64,000 bases of DNA from Apostichopus parvimensis (GCA_000934455.1 KN887581.1:141578-205577), one strand, 5' to 3'. Shown: positions 24,222 to 36,755, counted from the first letter of the stretch. The notes: a model not told the origin generated them from the letters alone. Numbers and translations: made by a program.

Positions 24222-25601
24222 CATAATAACATACCCCAACCAAAAAGGATATTAATGAATTATATTTACTCATCCATGGTTTAGTAATATCCCGGCTTGT
24301 CTTAATAGTGAAGACAATATTGGTTCGTCTTCGCCTTGCACATTATTCTCTTCACTAGTTGAACTTGTTGGATTATTACACAACCATGGGCTTTTGAGCG
24401 CATTTAATTTCGTGAGTGATCATAGCTGTACGTTCCATACCATATTTGCTTTAAAGGGTGTGAAGACTCGCGCAAAAAGAAACGTCTAATGCCGGTAATC
24501 TGNNNNNNNNNNNNNNNNNNNNNNNNNNNNNNNNNNNNNNNNNNNNNNNNNNCCGGTAATCTGACCTAGTTTCGAATGAGGTGTAACAGAAGTGTTAGAC
24601 ACCACCATCGATCACGGAAAATACACACACAGCTTGCTACCGTCGGTAATTACTAGTGTACAGTCAGTACATACAGCTGCGGTCAATACCCACAGCATAG
24701 TGTATAAACGATACAGCGATGGACATCTCAGGCCCAGCAAAAGATAACAAGGTATCACGTTTCATTACTGTCTGCATTTTGTAGCGACACGAACAAAACG
24801 TTATTTGCAAGCAACAGAAAGTTAAATTTTCAGATGGCCGCAAGCGATTTGGGGGGAGTCTTCAATGCCTTTAAGCTACTGCACTCCAATGCTCTATGTT
24901 ATCCTCTTGTTTCATCTCTATTTACAGATGGCTATTGGTTATTTACTTTGATGATTAATTTGAAAATGAGGCTAGATATTTTAAACTTCCATGTATTCAT
25001 GTTGCGACTAGTCTCGTGATTTATTGTTTATCATATGGTTACAGAAAAACGAAAACAGAACAATAGAGAAGAATAACTTGATATTTGATGTTACTTTGTT
25101 TCATGTACGTAGGCAATTTTCATTTTCTACATATGTAAGGGGACATATATAACCAAAAATGCACTCTTTAAACTATTTATATATAATACTTGAAAGTGAA
25201 AAAATTTTGTTATGTGAACAACTCTTGTCGAAAAAAATAGTGGGGTGTAAGAGGTAGGAATTGCCAAACTGTATGCATTAAAAGAGTTTAACCTTTCAGA
25301 GAAAATAAATTTCATGATCCAGACTATAAAACAAATAACAAAATAGATTTAAGGTCAAGGTCAGTTTTTTATGTTGATTTGCCGTAAAATAGAAACCAAT
25401 GCAAAAAGAAATGAATTATTTTGTCTGAATCGACATCCTTACAGTATTCAAAATGCAAACAAAATATTGAAGTTTGGATTAAAAACAACACCTGGCCTTC
25501 ATACCAATGGGTTACACAAAACCAAGATTAATTATTTCCAAAAAGTGAAATATATGGAATGTCATAGAAAACTGTGATTAAATGTTCATAATAAAGTATC
25601 C
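24222..25601. other. Space between the convergent genes, with gap
   Basis: Contains the N gap, then a stretch with ATGGACATCTCAGG at 24719 ending in a possible donor and ATGGCCGCAAGC after a TTTTCAG acceptor at 24833. These may be small exons of an unrecognised reading frame, but too short to judge. The second copy of the 54-bp repeat lies at 25488-25541. Confidence 0.4.
24503..24552. other. 50-N assembly gap between identical 11-mers
   Basis: Fifty N are flanked by CCGGTAATCTG on both sides (24492-24502 and 24553-24563). Identical contig ends next to a round-number gap usually mean that two overlapping contigs were not merged, so the real missing length may be zero. Confidence 0.9.
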
Positions 25602-27490
25602 TTAATCTTCAAGATTTGGGTACTGAAATCCTGCATATTGTGCATCTGGAAAAGCTTCTCTAATTTTAGTGACTGCACAAGCTGGTAAAGGAACTCGAAC
25701 ATGACGCCCCAAGAAACCCCAGCACCATCTCACAAACTGTCTGTAGGCAGCATACCTATAACGCCTTCAAAAGAAAAAGAAAAAAGTTTACAAATAAACT
25801 GGAAGGCAAATAGCAACACAAAACTATAAATATTGATCCAATCAGTAATTAAGTATCTCTAATGTGCAATGGGAATGATTTATTGTCCCTTGCATAATTT
25901 TTGATGACCATAGAGGTCTGTTAACTAACCCATGCACCCCTATCTTTTTAACATGATAACAAACACATCAAAGTTGAAACAGATCTGAGGTAGTGGGTAT
26001 CATATTCTTGTCGAGTTGATATGTAATGCCCCTTGAGTTAAATGCATTCTGTTTTTTACTGCACTTCGCTTATCTACAATCACATTTTGAAACTTTTCTG
26101 TAATTAATCATTGCCAGATTGCCACAGCAAATATTATTTTGTCTTTTATTTTTGATATTATTTCTTTCATTTCTTTATTTATTTTATTTTTATGTTCGTG
26201 TTTTTTTGTCTTTTTACTTGTCAAATTGAAAAAAAAAGGCAACTAAAAACGTGTCCTCCTATTTTTTACCTACTAATTTTATGGGCCCATATACTATGAC
26301 CTCAGTTGAGCATAATAGAGGAAAGATAAAGTCAATACGCACTCATGAGCATCATCATTGGCTGCATGTCCATACTGTTGTCTGTATTGGAAAATTGCCA
26401 CTCGCAATACATGTACATTAAAGCACACTGGCTCAAATCCGGGATGCTGGGTGATGCAATCAACTGCCTCTGGAAGTTCATCAACCCTGTTCATCACGTT
26501 GGCCAACTCCTTGCAATAGTAACACTCGATAGCTGTTGGCATTATTTGGCAACTGCCACATGTACACCTGAAAATGAACAGTATAAAAAAATTGAGAAAA
26601 TGAACTATTTATTACTCATGTATTATTTATCCCTTAGTTGCACGTCAATTCCAATTCACACCTTGACTGAATTTGTCTACCACTATTTCTTTCTGCGTTA
26701 AAATGGAAGGTAATTTGATGGTTATGATGGAAAATTGATGGTCAGACACTTATGCAAAAATTAGCTCATAAGTTATTGTCTTTTTGGAATGATTTTTTTT
26801 GGAATGAGGTTTTTCCTAAGCAGCCTAACAGTAAGTTCCATGGCATAATGGTTGAAATTTAGAGTAGGCCTACACATAATAAAAACTACACACTGTATTT
26901 CTCAGGCCGATCCATACTTTATGCCTTAGCCTTTACACTTACAGTATGCGTGAAGGGTAATGCTTAAGTGTAGGCCATACCTAAAATTAAGAAAATTTCC
27001 TAACGTAAAGTTAGTACAATAAGGCTTAGGCCTAGTAAATACGAGTCTTACAAGAGCTCACGAAAGGAATTCCTCACGAACTGTAGTATCAGCGAGCATA
27101 TCATTTTGCAACTTTTATTCAAAGTTCGGTCATAAACAACAGTCTATACGTAAAAAATTGTGTAGTCCATACTATCCTCTCAAAGTTATTATATCTTTAG
27201 ACAGTACAAAATGACTGCGAGATTTTGAAAATCACATTTTCGTGCACTGGCCTAAGCCTTACTCACCATTGCAAATCATTTAGGCGTTGTGCTCGATCGG
27301 CTTGCTGAGGCTGCTCATACTCATGCCTTTCGTTCTCATCTGCAAGCGGCTCAAATTGGTAAGGTTCTGCACCCCCTTCATGTTGAGAATGTTCGCTTTC
27401 ACTTTCAACGTTATTTTCATCGTAACTCGAACTCAAAAAAGACAAATTCAACACGGAAGAAGTTGATGAATTGTCACTAACGGACGCCAT
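25602..27490 (-). CDS. P2X7-receptor ballast-domain-like protein, three exons
   Basis: Exons on the minus strand: 27490-27267 (donor GTGAGT), 26567-26343 (acceptor TTTTCAG, donor GTGCGT) and 25764-25602 (acceptor TTTTGAAG, stop TAA). Both junctions fit in phase and give 203 uninterrupted residues. The first 70 residues are acidic and Ser-rich. The rest matches the zinc-binding cytoplasmic 'ballast' of P2X7: WCTCGSCQIMP across the first junction, ECYYCKE, DCITQHPGFEPVC, then RYRYAAYRQFVRWCWGFLG, LPACAVTKIREAFP and QYAGF. There is no signal peptide, membrane span or channel part, so it is a soluble stand-alone module. In P2X7 this region binds zinc and guanine nucleotides; the role here is unknown. 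It lies inside the Kolobok element, tail to tail with the transposase. An upstream in-frame ATG at 27574 would add 28 residues, but the second start is followed by the typical protein. Confidence 0.85.
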
Positions 27491-27546
27491 TGTGTATACA
27501 AATTGTGTGTAACACGACTTCCGCATTTGATTCATGTCTATCGTAG

Positions 27547-27583
27547 GTTCACGATATGACGTAGCAGAACACATGTGACGTCA
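27547..27583 (-). promoter_or_regulatory. CRE-like site and shared 16-bp motif, right gene
   Basis: The 16-mer ACGTCATATCGTGAAC reads on the minus strand at 27562-27547, about 60 bp upstream of the ballast-domain gene start. A full TGACGTCA lies slightly further out at 27576-27583. This mirrors the arrangement at the left end of the element. Confidence 0.55.
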
Positions 27584-27764
27584 TCAAGTGCGTGACAGTT
27601 TTTTCTTAGAGCGTGGTAAAAAGTACGAACTTTAAAGCTCATTTTTGTGGCGAGGCCAATTATTTTCCAGAGATTTTAAAGTGAAATATTGAAAAAGTGC
27701 ATACAATATACCCATTTTTTCATGTAACTCAAAAATTTTGGATGGCATGGCAGGACCACTTTAA

Positions 27765-28807
27765 TATCTTTGTATGCTAGATTATGGAATTCATCTTTAA
27801 TATGTGCAGCTCTCAACAAACATCACTAATACAGCTGTAGGTGACATCACACTATAATTTGGAATATTAAATTTTTTGTATACAAGCAATGGATTGATGA
27901 ATTACAATTATTCATTTTTAGAAAATTGCCTAAATTTTTGAAAATTTATGTACATTCAGATGTTTATAATAAAAATGTGGGCAATATAATAAAATTGGAA
28001 GCCAATTGAAATGGACAACTTCAAATGAAAGCCTAATGTAATTTTGCAATAAATTGATCAATTTCAATCTTTTGTAAAAAAATGCGAATTTATTTAAACA
28101 CATTACGATATAATTATTGACATTATTCAATTTAATGCAATCAAATTGGAATTCGAATGAAGTTATCTCTGAATTGAAGAAAGTGCAAGTAATTCAATGA
28201 ACTAAGATACAGGTCATGAATTGTTGGTATTCTTGTTAATATAACATATTAATTCTATACCAGTTTGTTTATTGTTTGAAAAACTATTTGTAACAGCGAA
28301 GTGCAATGAACTAAAATACAGGTTACGAATTGTTGGTAAGCTTGTTAATGTTACATAAATTCCATACTAGTTTGTTTAATGTTTGATAACTGTGGGGTAT
28401 TTACTGACTGCACATAAATATATTTCTTTTGGGGAATTTTGATGAGTCAGTATAAAACAAAATAGTTTTGACATTGATAATCATACACCATTATTTATAG
28501 GTAAAAACTTGATACAATATGTAATATATGCAACTTCATTGAAGAAGAAATCACACCATGGAGTTTGTCTCAATAATAACAGTTTACTTAATTACATATA
28601 TTCGAATTTTTCTGCTTGACAGTAACTGAATAAATACTTGTGACTTCTGACAAATATGAGGATAAAAAATAATGTCAGTGGTGAAAATCACATTGAAGCA
28701 GCATACCTGTTTACCAAGTTACTGATATTTGAAAATTATGGAGATCTCCAATTAAATGTCTTTATCAGTCTTTATGATATAACTGTTGAACACAAATATG
28801 TACGTAG
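27765..28807. other. Right flank of Kolobok, no gene seen
   Basis: Begins with the right copy of the target-flanking repeat (27771-27799). The remainder is AT-rich. Two diverged copies of a sequence with GTGCAATGAACTAA(G/A)ATACAGGT lie near 28188-28270 and 28302-28375. Confidence 0.5.
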
Positions 28808-29458
28808 TGTTGGACCAATAATTGGTTAAGAGTACGCAGATATTGGCAATATTGGCGAATATCAACATTGGTAATGTTGGCCTCACTTGCCGATAGTCGT
28901 TTGCCGATATCAACATCAGTGTATTTTAGACAAAGCTAACTTTTGTCTTGATTTATATGAAAACATTACAGGTCTCTGAATCGTTGCCTTGACATTGAAA
29001 CTTTAAATCACAAATTAAACTGACATTTTCAAGACTGTCAGTGTCCATTAGAGGACTTTCTTTGTAGGGCAACATAGTATACTAGTGAAAGAAAATTAAA
29101 ATTAATTTCGTGTATGTACGTTTGTAGCACATGTTGCAGCTACAGTATGTTAGGACAGGCCCTTTTCGTAGAACACGTGTTTCCTGCATTTTGTCTAATA
29201 GGCCTACATGTCGACTGATGTACGTGCGACATTGCCACAAGGATTGTTTTGGCCTCGGTCAATATAGGTAACCGTAAGCATACTATTGTACTGTATACTT
29301 GTGTGAACAATGCAGCGTGGTTTATGAATCTGCATTGAGCATAAAATAAACATGATTATTATTTTCCTAAAAATATTGGTCAAGTATCGGTATCGGCCGA
29401 TAATGGGGGAAAATATCGGATATCGGTCAGAACCGATATTGGCGATATCAGCCCAACA
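28808..29458. mobile_element. MITE-like element rich in CGATATCGG motifs
   Basis: A 651-bp segment has ends TGTTGGACCAATA and TGATATCAGCCCAACA-type (TGTTGG...CCAACA) and 4-bp GTAG on each side (28804-28807, 29459-29462). Near the ends there are many short GATATCGG and GGCCGATA motifs (29384-29450 and 28835-28915) in both orientations. No ORF. Superfamily unclear because the 4-bp duplication could be chance. Confidence 0.45.
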
Positions 29459-29462
29459 GTAG

Positions 29463-31050
29463 TTGAATGCTAATTTTTTTAATGTTAAGGTGAATTGTTC
29501 ACTATGACATCTGATTTGTTAAGAAGGTCAGGAAGAGCAAAAATGAGGGGCAAATATTCAAAAGTTTTTGTGGGGTAATCTGATAACTTTCGAAAGTGAG
29601 ATATCTGGAGAATGTTAACAAATATTGACATGAGCTTTTCAGCTAATTGTAGAACATATGAAGCCATAATTTTTTGTACTCTCACTTTGACATTTGAACT
29701 CTTCAAATTGCTAATAACTTTACCAATGGTTACAGAATAGAATAACTTTATATTCGACTAAATGTTTACAACATATTTATATTTTCAATCACAGGAACCA
29801 GTAGGCCTAGGTTGAAGACTCTCATTGGCAATATATTCTTTATTTTTGCTACAACACATTTTCCTTTCCTTTTCAGAAATTGAAAGAATATGGTTTGTTC
29901 ATACTCATGTGATCAACCTTCATTACATACATGCAGAAGCAAGCCTAACCTTACCTAGAAATTCGATATCTGTTCGGATGAATTTGTTAAAAAATAAAAA
30001 TGTAACTGTAATTGATTTGTTAAAGAAGTTGGGGTTGGAGTAAATTCAAGTGGTTGGAAAAGAGAGTTGTAGTTTGAAAGATCCGGTTATTTTACTTTAC
30101 TGAAAATTGTACCATTATCTCTTGTTCAAAGCAGTTTTACAAAGTTGCCAATTATCCAAAGTTGTTTATTGAATATATTCTAGAAAACATACAAATGAGA
30201 TTTTCATAGTTTTGTCTATTGTCGAGGAAGCGAGAGTTTGCAAGGATGCAAAATGTTACAGTATATCAAAAGTCTGCATTCATCTTAGCTGTGTAAAAAT
30301 CTTTGCTTGTAATGAAATGCTTTTAATCTATTTAAATGACAAACTTCAAATTAATATGATTGCAAGATTGAAACTTCCCCAAAACAGCATTAAATTGAAT
30401 TGAATTCCATTATGTAAACAGTATTACAACCTATTCAAGATACTGATCCTCTTTTTATTGTTCATGACATAAATAAGGGATCCAGTTGTGACACTATGTA
30501 TGCATGAATTCTAGGTCAAATGTCATATTTTCAAGTCATTTTGTGGTAAATTAATATTTCTGTTCATACATGATTCACAAGAATCAGTGCAGCAGCAGAG
30601 TGAAAAAATAAAAATCACCACAAATAATGTGCATTAACAAGTCAATCAGTCTAAGATTGAGATAATCTAAATTTGTATGCAGTTAGTGATCGATTGAGCA
30701 TACATTTCCCGGAACACACCACACACCTCTCCCATATCTTTTCTTTTGATTTTCATCAGGATTGTCATGAAGTCAAGGGGATAAGTGCATCAGTCTGGAT
30801 CCATGTAGATTTTTCTGGTACACATAAAATGTCCTTTGTCATTATTAATCATTCAACATAGTGGTGATATCGTACCACGTGGTTCACTGGGTGTTTCAAT
30901 TATCGTAGTGCAAATAGAAAACAATACTTATGTACCGATGTCTGTAATATATAATATAGTATATTTCATTATCAGCGAGCCATATATGGGTCCAGACTTT
31001 GACCGAACTAGGGAATAGTGACCAACACCCATATTCTCGGGAGCTACAGA
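29463..31050. other. No gene seen
   Basis: AT-rich, low-complexity in places. ORFs are short and featureless. Confidence 0.5.
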
Positions 31051-31083
31051 ATGTTCAAATCTGCAAAGAAATCAGTTATTCTG
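31051..31083 (+). other. Possible small first coding exon
   Basis: ATG at 31051 opens MFKSAKKSVIL and runs to a strong donor, CTG|GTGAGT. Its phase (0) does not match the 33479 exon, so any link to the blocks downstream would need an extra exon. Confidence 0.2.
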
Positions 31084-33478
31084 GTGAGTTCAATTGTTGT
31101 TATATATGTGCATGAGTTAGAGTTACTTATCTGAAAAAATTGTCCCTGGAAGCTTGAGCAGAAAATTGCGAGTTTGAAGCATGCGATTCTTTGAAATTTC
31201 AGGGACGCCAACAATTTTTTTTCGGGGGGGGGGGGGCATCCTTTGTACTATAGTGTAAGATTTATTGATCGTATACGCATGCTACATTCTATTAGAAGTA
31301 CCACGAACACCATCCATAATTGTATCAGTATTTTTTTGTCCTGGGGGCCAGGGGCGTGGCTAATCAGAAATCTTGAGCAGTCCAATAATTTCATGGGGGA
31401 GGGCGGTCACCTACTAAAGTTAAGCGGAGCATCACAATCGGCTGGCACGCAGCATAGCGAGCATAGCTTCAAAACCTTTATTTTGAGATCTCATGAATAA
31501 CAAATTTTGACTTGTAGTGTATATAGTTTGATAACTATAGGTGGGGTGTTCAAACATCTGATCCCCCGTCTGGATTTCTGTTGGGTGGGACTGAACTTTT
31601 CTGTAAAGCGGTACGGAAGGACGCATACTTGGCTATAAGGCGCGATTTCAATCCCCCTTCACTTGGTGGCGAAAGTTCCGACTGATTCCAAACTGGCGGC
31701 TATTTGCTTGAACGTGAACAATTCTAATGATGCTGCCGAATACAAATACACGTGTGCGGAGCGTGCGAGAAAATTTGGCCACTGTGAAACATGTTTTACC
31801 TTAATATAATCTTGAGACGGAATACAGTTTAAGAAAAATCAACGGTTGCAAAAAAATCATTCCTTAGTCCCTTCTATTTTCTATCCTCCATGCACTTTTG
31901 AAAATCCCCATACATCCCCATACATTTACCTCAGATTGAACCCTGAATATTACATAGTATATTAATGAGTTATTTATTCAAAATGCTATTAGATGTTCTT
32001 TTCCCCAAAAAATTACCCTTTACAATCAGTCAAAAAGAGGGGTTTCTCCCTTAATGTAAGGGTTAATGCAGCCTTTTAGAGGGTTTTCCACACTATGTAA
32101 AAGGGGCAATGAAATTTTTATCCCAATTGACTCATTGTAAAGGTCATTTCAGGGATTGACACAGATAAAATTTGTGACATGTCATGACTGAGAGACATTC
32201 ATATTTTAAAACATACCTTGACCTCAATCATAAATCAGTTGGGGAAATCCCTCTTTCTGACTCACTGTAATAACCATTGACTCACTGCAATGGGGTTTCA
32301 AATCTCATTGCCCCCATATTCTTATTGTAGACAAACCCATCAATTTTAATGAGGTTGCATTTTACCATTACAAGAAGGAACACATTGAATATTTAATAGG
32401 TTATGACCAAGAGGCATATTGAAAATCAATTTGAAGCCCAAGATTGAAATAAGTGGTGATACCAAGTTTGACAGCAGGTCAAGGGAAGATATATCGAGAA
32501 TATTCAAGTATATTCACTGAAATTCCAATAAAAAAAAAGTATTCCAGAAGACCCCAATAAGGTGAAAAAAGTTATGCAACTTGAAGTCAAAGTCTATTCT
32601 ATTTTCCATGTACATTGCTCCTCAAAATGACTGAAAATGGAGGGAAATTTAATTAAAGTGATTTACAAATCACTATATCTAAAAAATTAACATGTCAATT
32701 AACGATTTGAGGCCAAATTTCAAATCTATTACAAAATTACATATTAGGCATTTGCAGACATTGGGATGTTTCGTTGTATTTTTTGTCAATTTGATGATTA
32801 CACATGGAATGACCCACAAATGCTGTGGATGCCTCTGGTCTATCATTTCAAAATATGAAATTTTAACTTCTGCCACAAAAATGTTTTGGTATTTTGTGCC
32901 AGAGATATGGGTGTTTATTACTTTACATTTTTCCATCAAAAGGCTCTTCATGAATATGATATGGCATACAATGAATGGAGTACTCTCACACACCAACACT
33001 TGTGGGACAGTTTCTATCCATTAGGCAAAGAAAGTGAAAATACCCTTGTGGGACGGGAGGGCGCTATTGCACTAATTTAGTTTCACTCTTTCACACAACT
33101 TCAACAAAAGTAGACACATTTGTGGAAAAACAATTTGTTCGTGATTTGATTTATAATTTGTCATTTTGTAATATTTTAGCCCAAAAAATATTCTGGGACG
33201 TTCCACATTCCTATGATACACAGAAAATGTCTCACAACGGTATGGAAGTATGTTCCCCGCTGTCCCACAACGGTATGGACTGCAAGTGCACACACACACA
33301 TACACGCAATCACCATCGCATAGATTCCTTGAACCTTCGGAAAAGAATAAAAAACGAATTGTATATACTTACAAGGCTTGTCATATAGAGAGGAGAGAAA
33401 ATGATAAAATTAAGCTACAAACCGTACATGTGTTCTTTTAAGCAGTTGTTGTAGCAGTTGTAATTGCCAATTCTACAG
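31084..33478. other. No gene seen; degraded repeat tracts
   Basis: Poly-G near 31225-31237 and an AGGGGCGTGGCTA motif near 31350, resembling a hAT-type end without a visible partner. Repeated TTGACTCACTGTAA phrases near 32128-32295. A CA microsatellite near 33289-33302. Confidence 0.45.
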
Positions 33479-36400
33479 AATGCATAGGCCAAGGGAGGAG
33501 GCAATCATGTGGGAAAGGTATGCTTATGCTAAAACCATAGCTGGAGATATTACGAAAGGGATCTCTTTAGAAGAACAAGATCTAGAGGAGGGGACGGGGT
33601 TTGAGGAAACAAAGTACCCTAGCATGTACCGCATCTCCACCACTGGCTTTGAAGAATTACTTTTAAGACCTGTAGCCAATTTTAGCAATCTTGATCATGG
33701 TGTTACTTCACACTATTTAAGCATCAAAGTGCTGCACATAATCATGATAACATACTCAAATCTTCAAGGGATCAGTGCTGTAGTGCTACAATAGCATGCT
33801 GGTATTAGCTGAAGCCTTCTGTGCATTCTGCCTGTGTAGTTGCACCTATATATTCCATGGTGAGCTATATACCTGTGCACGACTGCTGACAATTCTGTCA
33901 GGGCATAAAAACAAAAATGCAGTCCTGGGACCAACAGTCCTGACCGTAGAAGTGTAGACTGGTACAGTACTTATGTATTCCAGTAAATCATTAGGCAGAA
34001 TGCACATCAAAAGTAAGAAGGCAAGACCATATGGTTAAATCAGTCATTATTTGTTGTTACAGATTCTGAAATCTCATCATGCTAGTACAAGAATTAGTTT
34101 AACAAATACTCAGTAAATTATTTAAGCACAATGCTTCTATGCTAGTTCATCAACCATGTATGATTGTGCAACTGATATGATGTTCATGTCCATAACATTC
34201 CCTACACATTCTCTACAGGCAGAGGAATGTTCGTAAAGGATGTTTACCTGTTTGGTGCAGATGAGACCAAGAGGCCCAGAAACACAGGTTTTACGCATGA
34301 AGAGGGGCGTATTGTGACGGCAGTACAGTTTTTTCGCTCTATGACGGAAGCCAATATCACACCCCTTATTGAGGACATTTTCTCCTCTCATCTCTCAGGA
34401 CTGGAACAGCCAAGGTATTAAATAAAAGAAAATGTGATGACTCATGGTAAATTAGCAATGACCTGTAACATCAAAACAATGAGCAAATGTTTCCATGCAC
34501 GTGCGTACTGTAACGTTTTGGGTATTCCAGATGAGAATAATGAAACGAGATGGATATAAGTGCAACGTGGTTTATTTATCAACTGAACTAGAGTGTGCAT
34601 CCTATTATTACGGGAAGCTTCACGTACAAACAGAACACTGGTTGATTTCTTCTTTCATGTAAGTTTGTAGTCCGGATATATCTTCAAAAAGGTGAAGTCT
34701 TTTAATGATCACAGAAACACGACTGTTGCTTGTTTTGATCTTATTCTGTTAACTTGCTCCTATATATAGTTTGCAAATAGCCCAAAACTTTAGAAAGAAA
34801 ACACAACATGGTTAACGTGTAATTGTACGCTATATAATTATATGAAATAGATAATTTGGGTATTTGGCCGGTTAAGAACCATTGTAATGGCAGTGTAATA
34901 ATACTGTTTGTTAGTTCTTTAATGAAGGAGCTTATAATTATCCTAACATAAAATCTCTTTAAATGAAAAGTCATTGTGAGCAAAGACAGGTAATACAACA
35001 GAATCATGAAAAAGACAACTCACATTAGGTTCATATAATAATGTGTAAACGTATTCTACAAGCTGGCCAAAGGTCATTAAAGGTAATCAGAGGTAAAATA
35101 TTGAAAATCTGTGAGACAATATTTCAAGAATCGTATTTGAAGTGAGCAACAGTCTACGTTGAAAATCTCGAAAACTCTGTATTTGATCAACCATGATCAT
35201 ACAGCAGACCTCATAACATGTGGCTTCACCACTATTAGACTTACTGCAAGAATACTATTATATGTGGCCAATGTTTTAAGGTTCTAACGGTTGTTATTGG
35301 ATCAAAGATTGTTCTCTAAGAATCAATGACTTTTGCTTAACTGATACATGGCAACAGCATTCAGTGTGTCCAATCTGGTTTCTTGTGTGTGACTTTGCAA
35401 CATATATTGTTCTTGGTCATACCTGATCCAGGTTGCAATATCTTTTGCAGTAACACTTCAATGTGGATGAGTTTTATGCTTTTGCCTACATACAAATGCA
35501 GCAATTGGGATACACTGTTGTTTTTGTCCATAGACACTGATGGAGTAGTGAGATAATGTTGGCTGTTCCTTCAATGGTTTCATTTAATGCAATGAAGTGT
35601 TATACAAGATCATATTTAATGAACTGTGTGAAGGAGGTCATAGATATATGTGGCTGATAATACCTTATTCACTACTATCAATACCTCATTTGTCCATCTA
35701 TACGCTTAGATTTCAGTTTGTTCGCATGGTTCGCGTGGACATTATCACCCCAAACACACATAATCAACATGGATGGACCGGGGTTGCAGTTAAACACCTA
35801 GCTGGACAGGGAGCAGTATACGTTAGGTCAACCATTCCACTGACTTCAACGAAAGTAGAGAATCAGACTGATGTGATAAGTGATGTAAGTTGATAAATTG
35901 CCATAGGGATACATGTACCAAACGTTTTCAAACACTATCGAATTATGCTTCATGTCCTCTCACTGCTGATAAGTATTACATATATGAATACATGTTTCCT
36001 TTCTCATTAGATATGGTGCCATTACCATACAGTTTATTAAATCTCAACACAAATATAATTTGATAAAAATTTGCTTTCGAGTATTGGTGCCCGATGATGA
36101 AATGTTGCCTGTAACCACAGAAAATTCATGTCAAACTTGCTATCAATCGATCTTACATTGAATGGTTGTAATGTTTTTAAAAGTTATGGTAATTAATTGA
36201 ACTTTACATTGGAAAACTCCTCATAATAAATGGACAGTCATGTACAATCCATTAAAGATTACAAAAAATGTCTGCACCACATTTGTTTGGAGTTGCAAGC
36301 AATGAAAGCAAAAAGTACTACAATTTAGGATAGTTTTAGACATGTTTTTATTCGTTTCAGAGCAATGCAACTGCCGGTGTTCACAATAACAGCCATTGTA

Positions 36401-36755
36401 GTTGATCTGGAATTCCTTGTGTAAATTTAAAAAAATAGGAAATAGTTACTACCCAACATACACACATTATTCAGACATTTGTCAATGTATACATAGCAAA
36501 TAGTTTACACAATGAACAATTGAAGATCCAATTGTCAAAACAGCAGCTATTTTAGACAAGAAAAGAAGGTACCATTGTCCGAAATCTCAAATTCTAATAA
36601 AACATTATTTGTCTCTTTCATTTGTATGATAAAATTCATTGTTTTGATGCACATGACCCTTTCTGATCACTTCTGTTCAACAATGATGAAAATCTGTTTG
36701 ACGTTTCGGTTGGTTGTTGTTTTTGCTTAGGGCGAAGAACTTCCTGATCCGTAAA
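33479..36755 (+). CDS. Candidate multi-exon host gene, unrecognised
   Basis: Exon-like blocks with good acceptors: 33479 to about 33700 (PREEAIMWERYAYAKTIAGD, then EEQDLEEGTGFEETKYPSMY), 34219-34415 (MFVKDVYLFGADETKRPRN, FTHEEGRIVTAVQFFRSM), 35710-35884 (FQFVRMVRVDIITPNTH, WTGVAVKHLAGQGAVYVRS) and perhaps 36732-36755 (GEELPDP, stop). The 34415/35710 and 35884/36732 junctions agree in phase (AG|A and GAT|GGC). The donor of the first block is uncertain. Amino-acid composition and splice sites look like real coding sequence. I do not recognise the family; phrases such as LAGQGAVYVRS resemble unnamed invertebrate multi-exon proteins. It could be a host gene, a partial duplicate or another transposon gene. 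The upstream start was not found. Confidence 0.4.

Larger units (their letters stand above)
18520..27760. mobile_element. Kolobok-type DNA transposon with two convergent genes
   Basis: The 15-bp terminal inverted repeats AGTGGTCCTGCCATG (18520-18534) and its complement (27746-27760) are flanked on both sides by TTAA (18516-18519 and 27761-27764), the target duplication of the Kolobok and piggyBac groups. The THAP-domain transposase points to Kolobok. Inside are a multi-exon transposase on the plus strand (18832-24221) and a three-exon gene on the minus strand (27490-25602), meeting tail to tail around 24.2-25.6 kb. The element contains a 50-N assembly gap. Its transposase is broken, so the copy is non-autonomous today, although both ends look complete. 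Confidence 0.88.

Noticed and set aside
24834-25019. ORF starting MAASDLGGVF as a third Kolobok gene
   Set aside because: It follows an acceptor-like site, but it is too short, has no recognised motif and lies next to the assembly gap.
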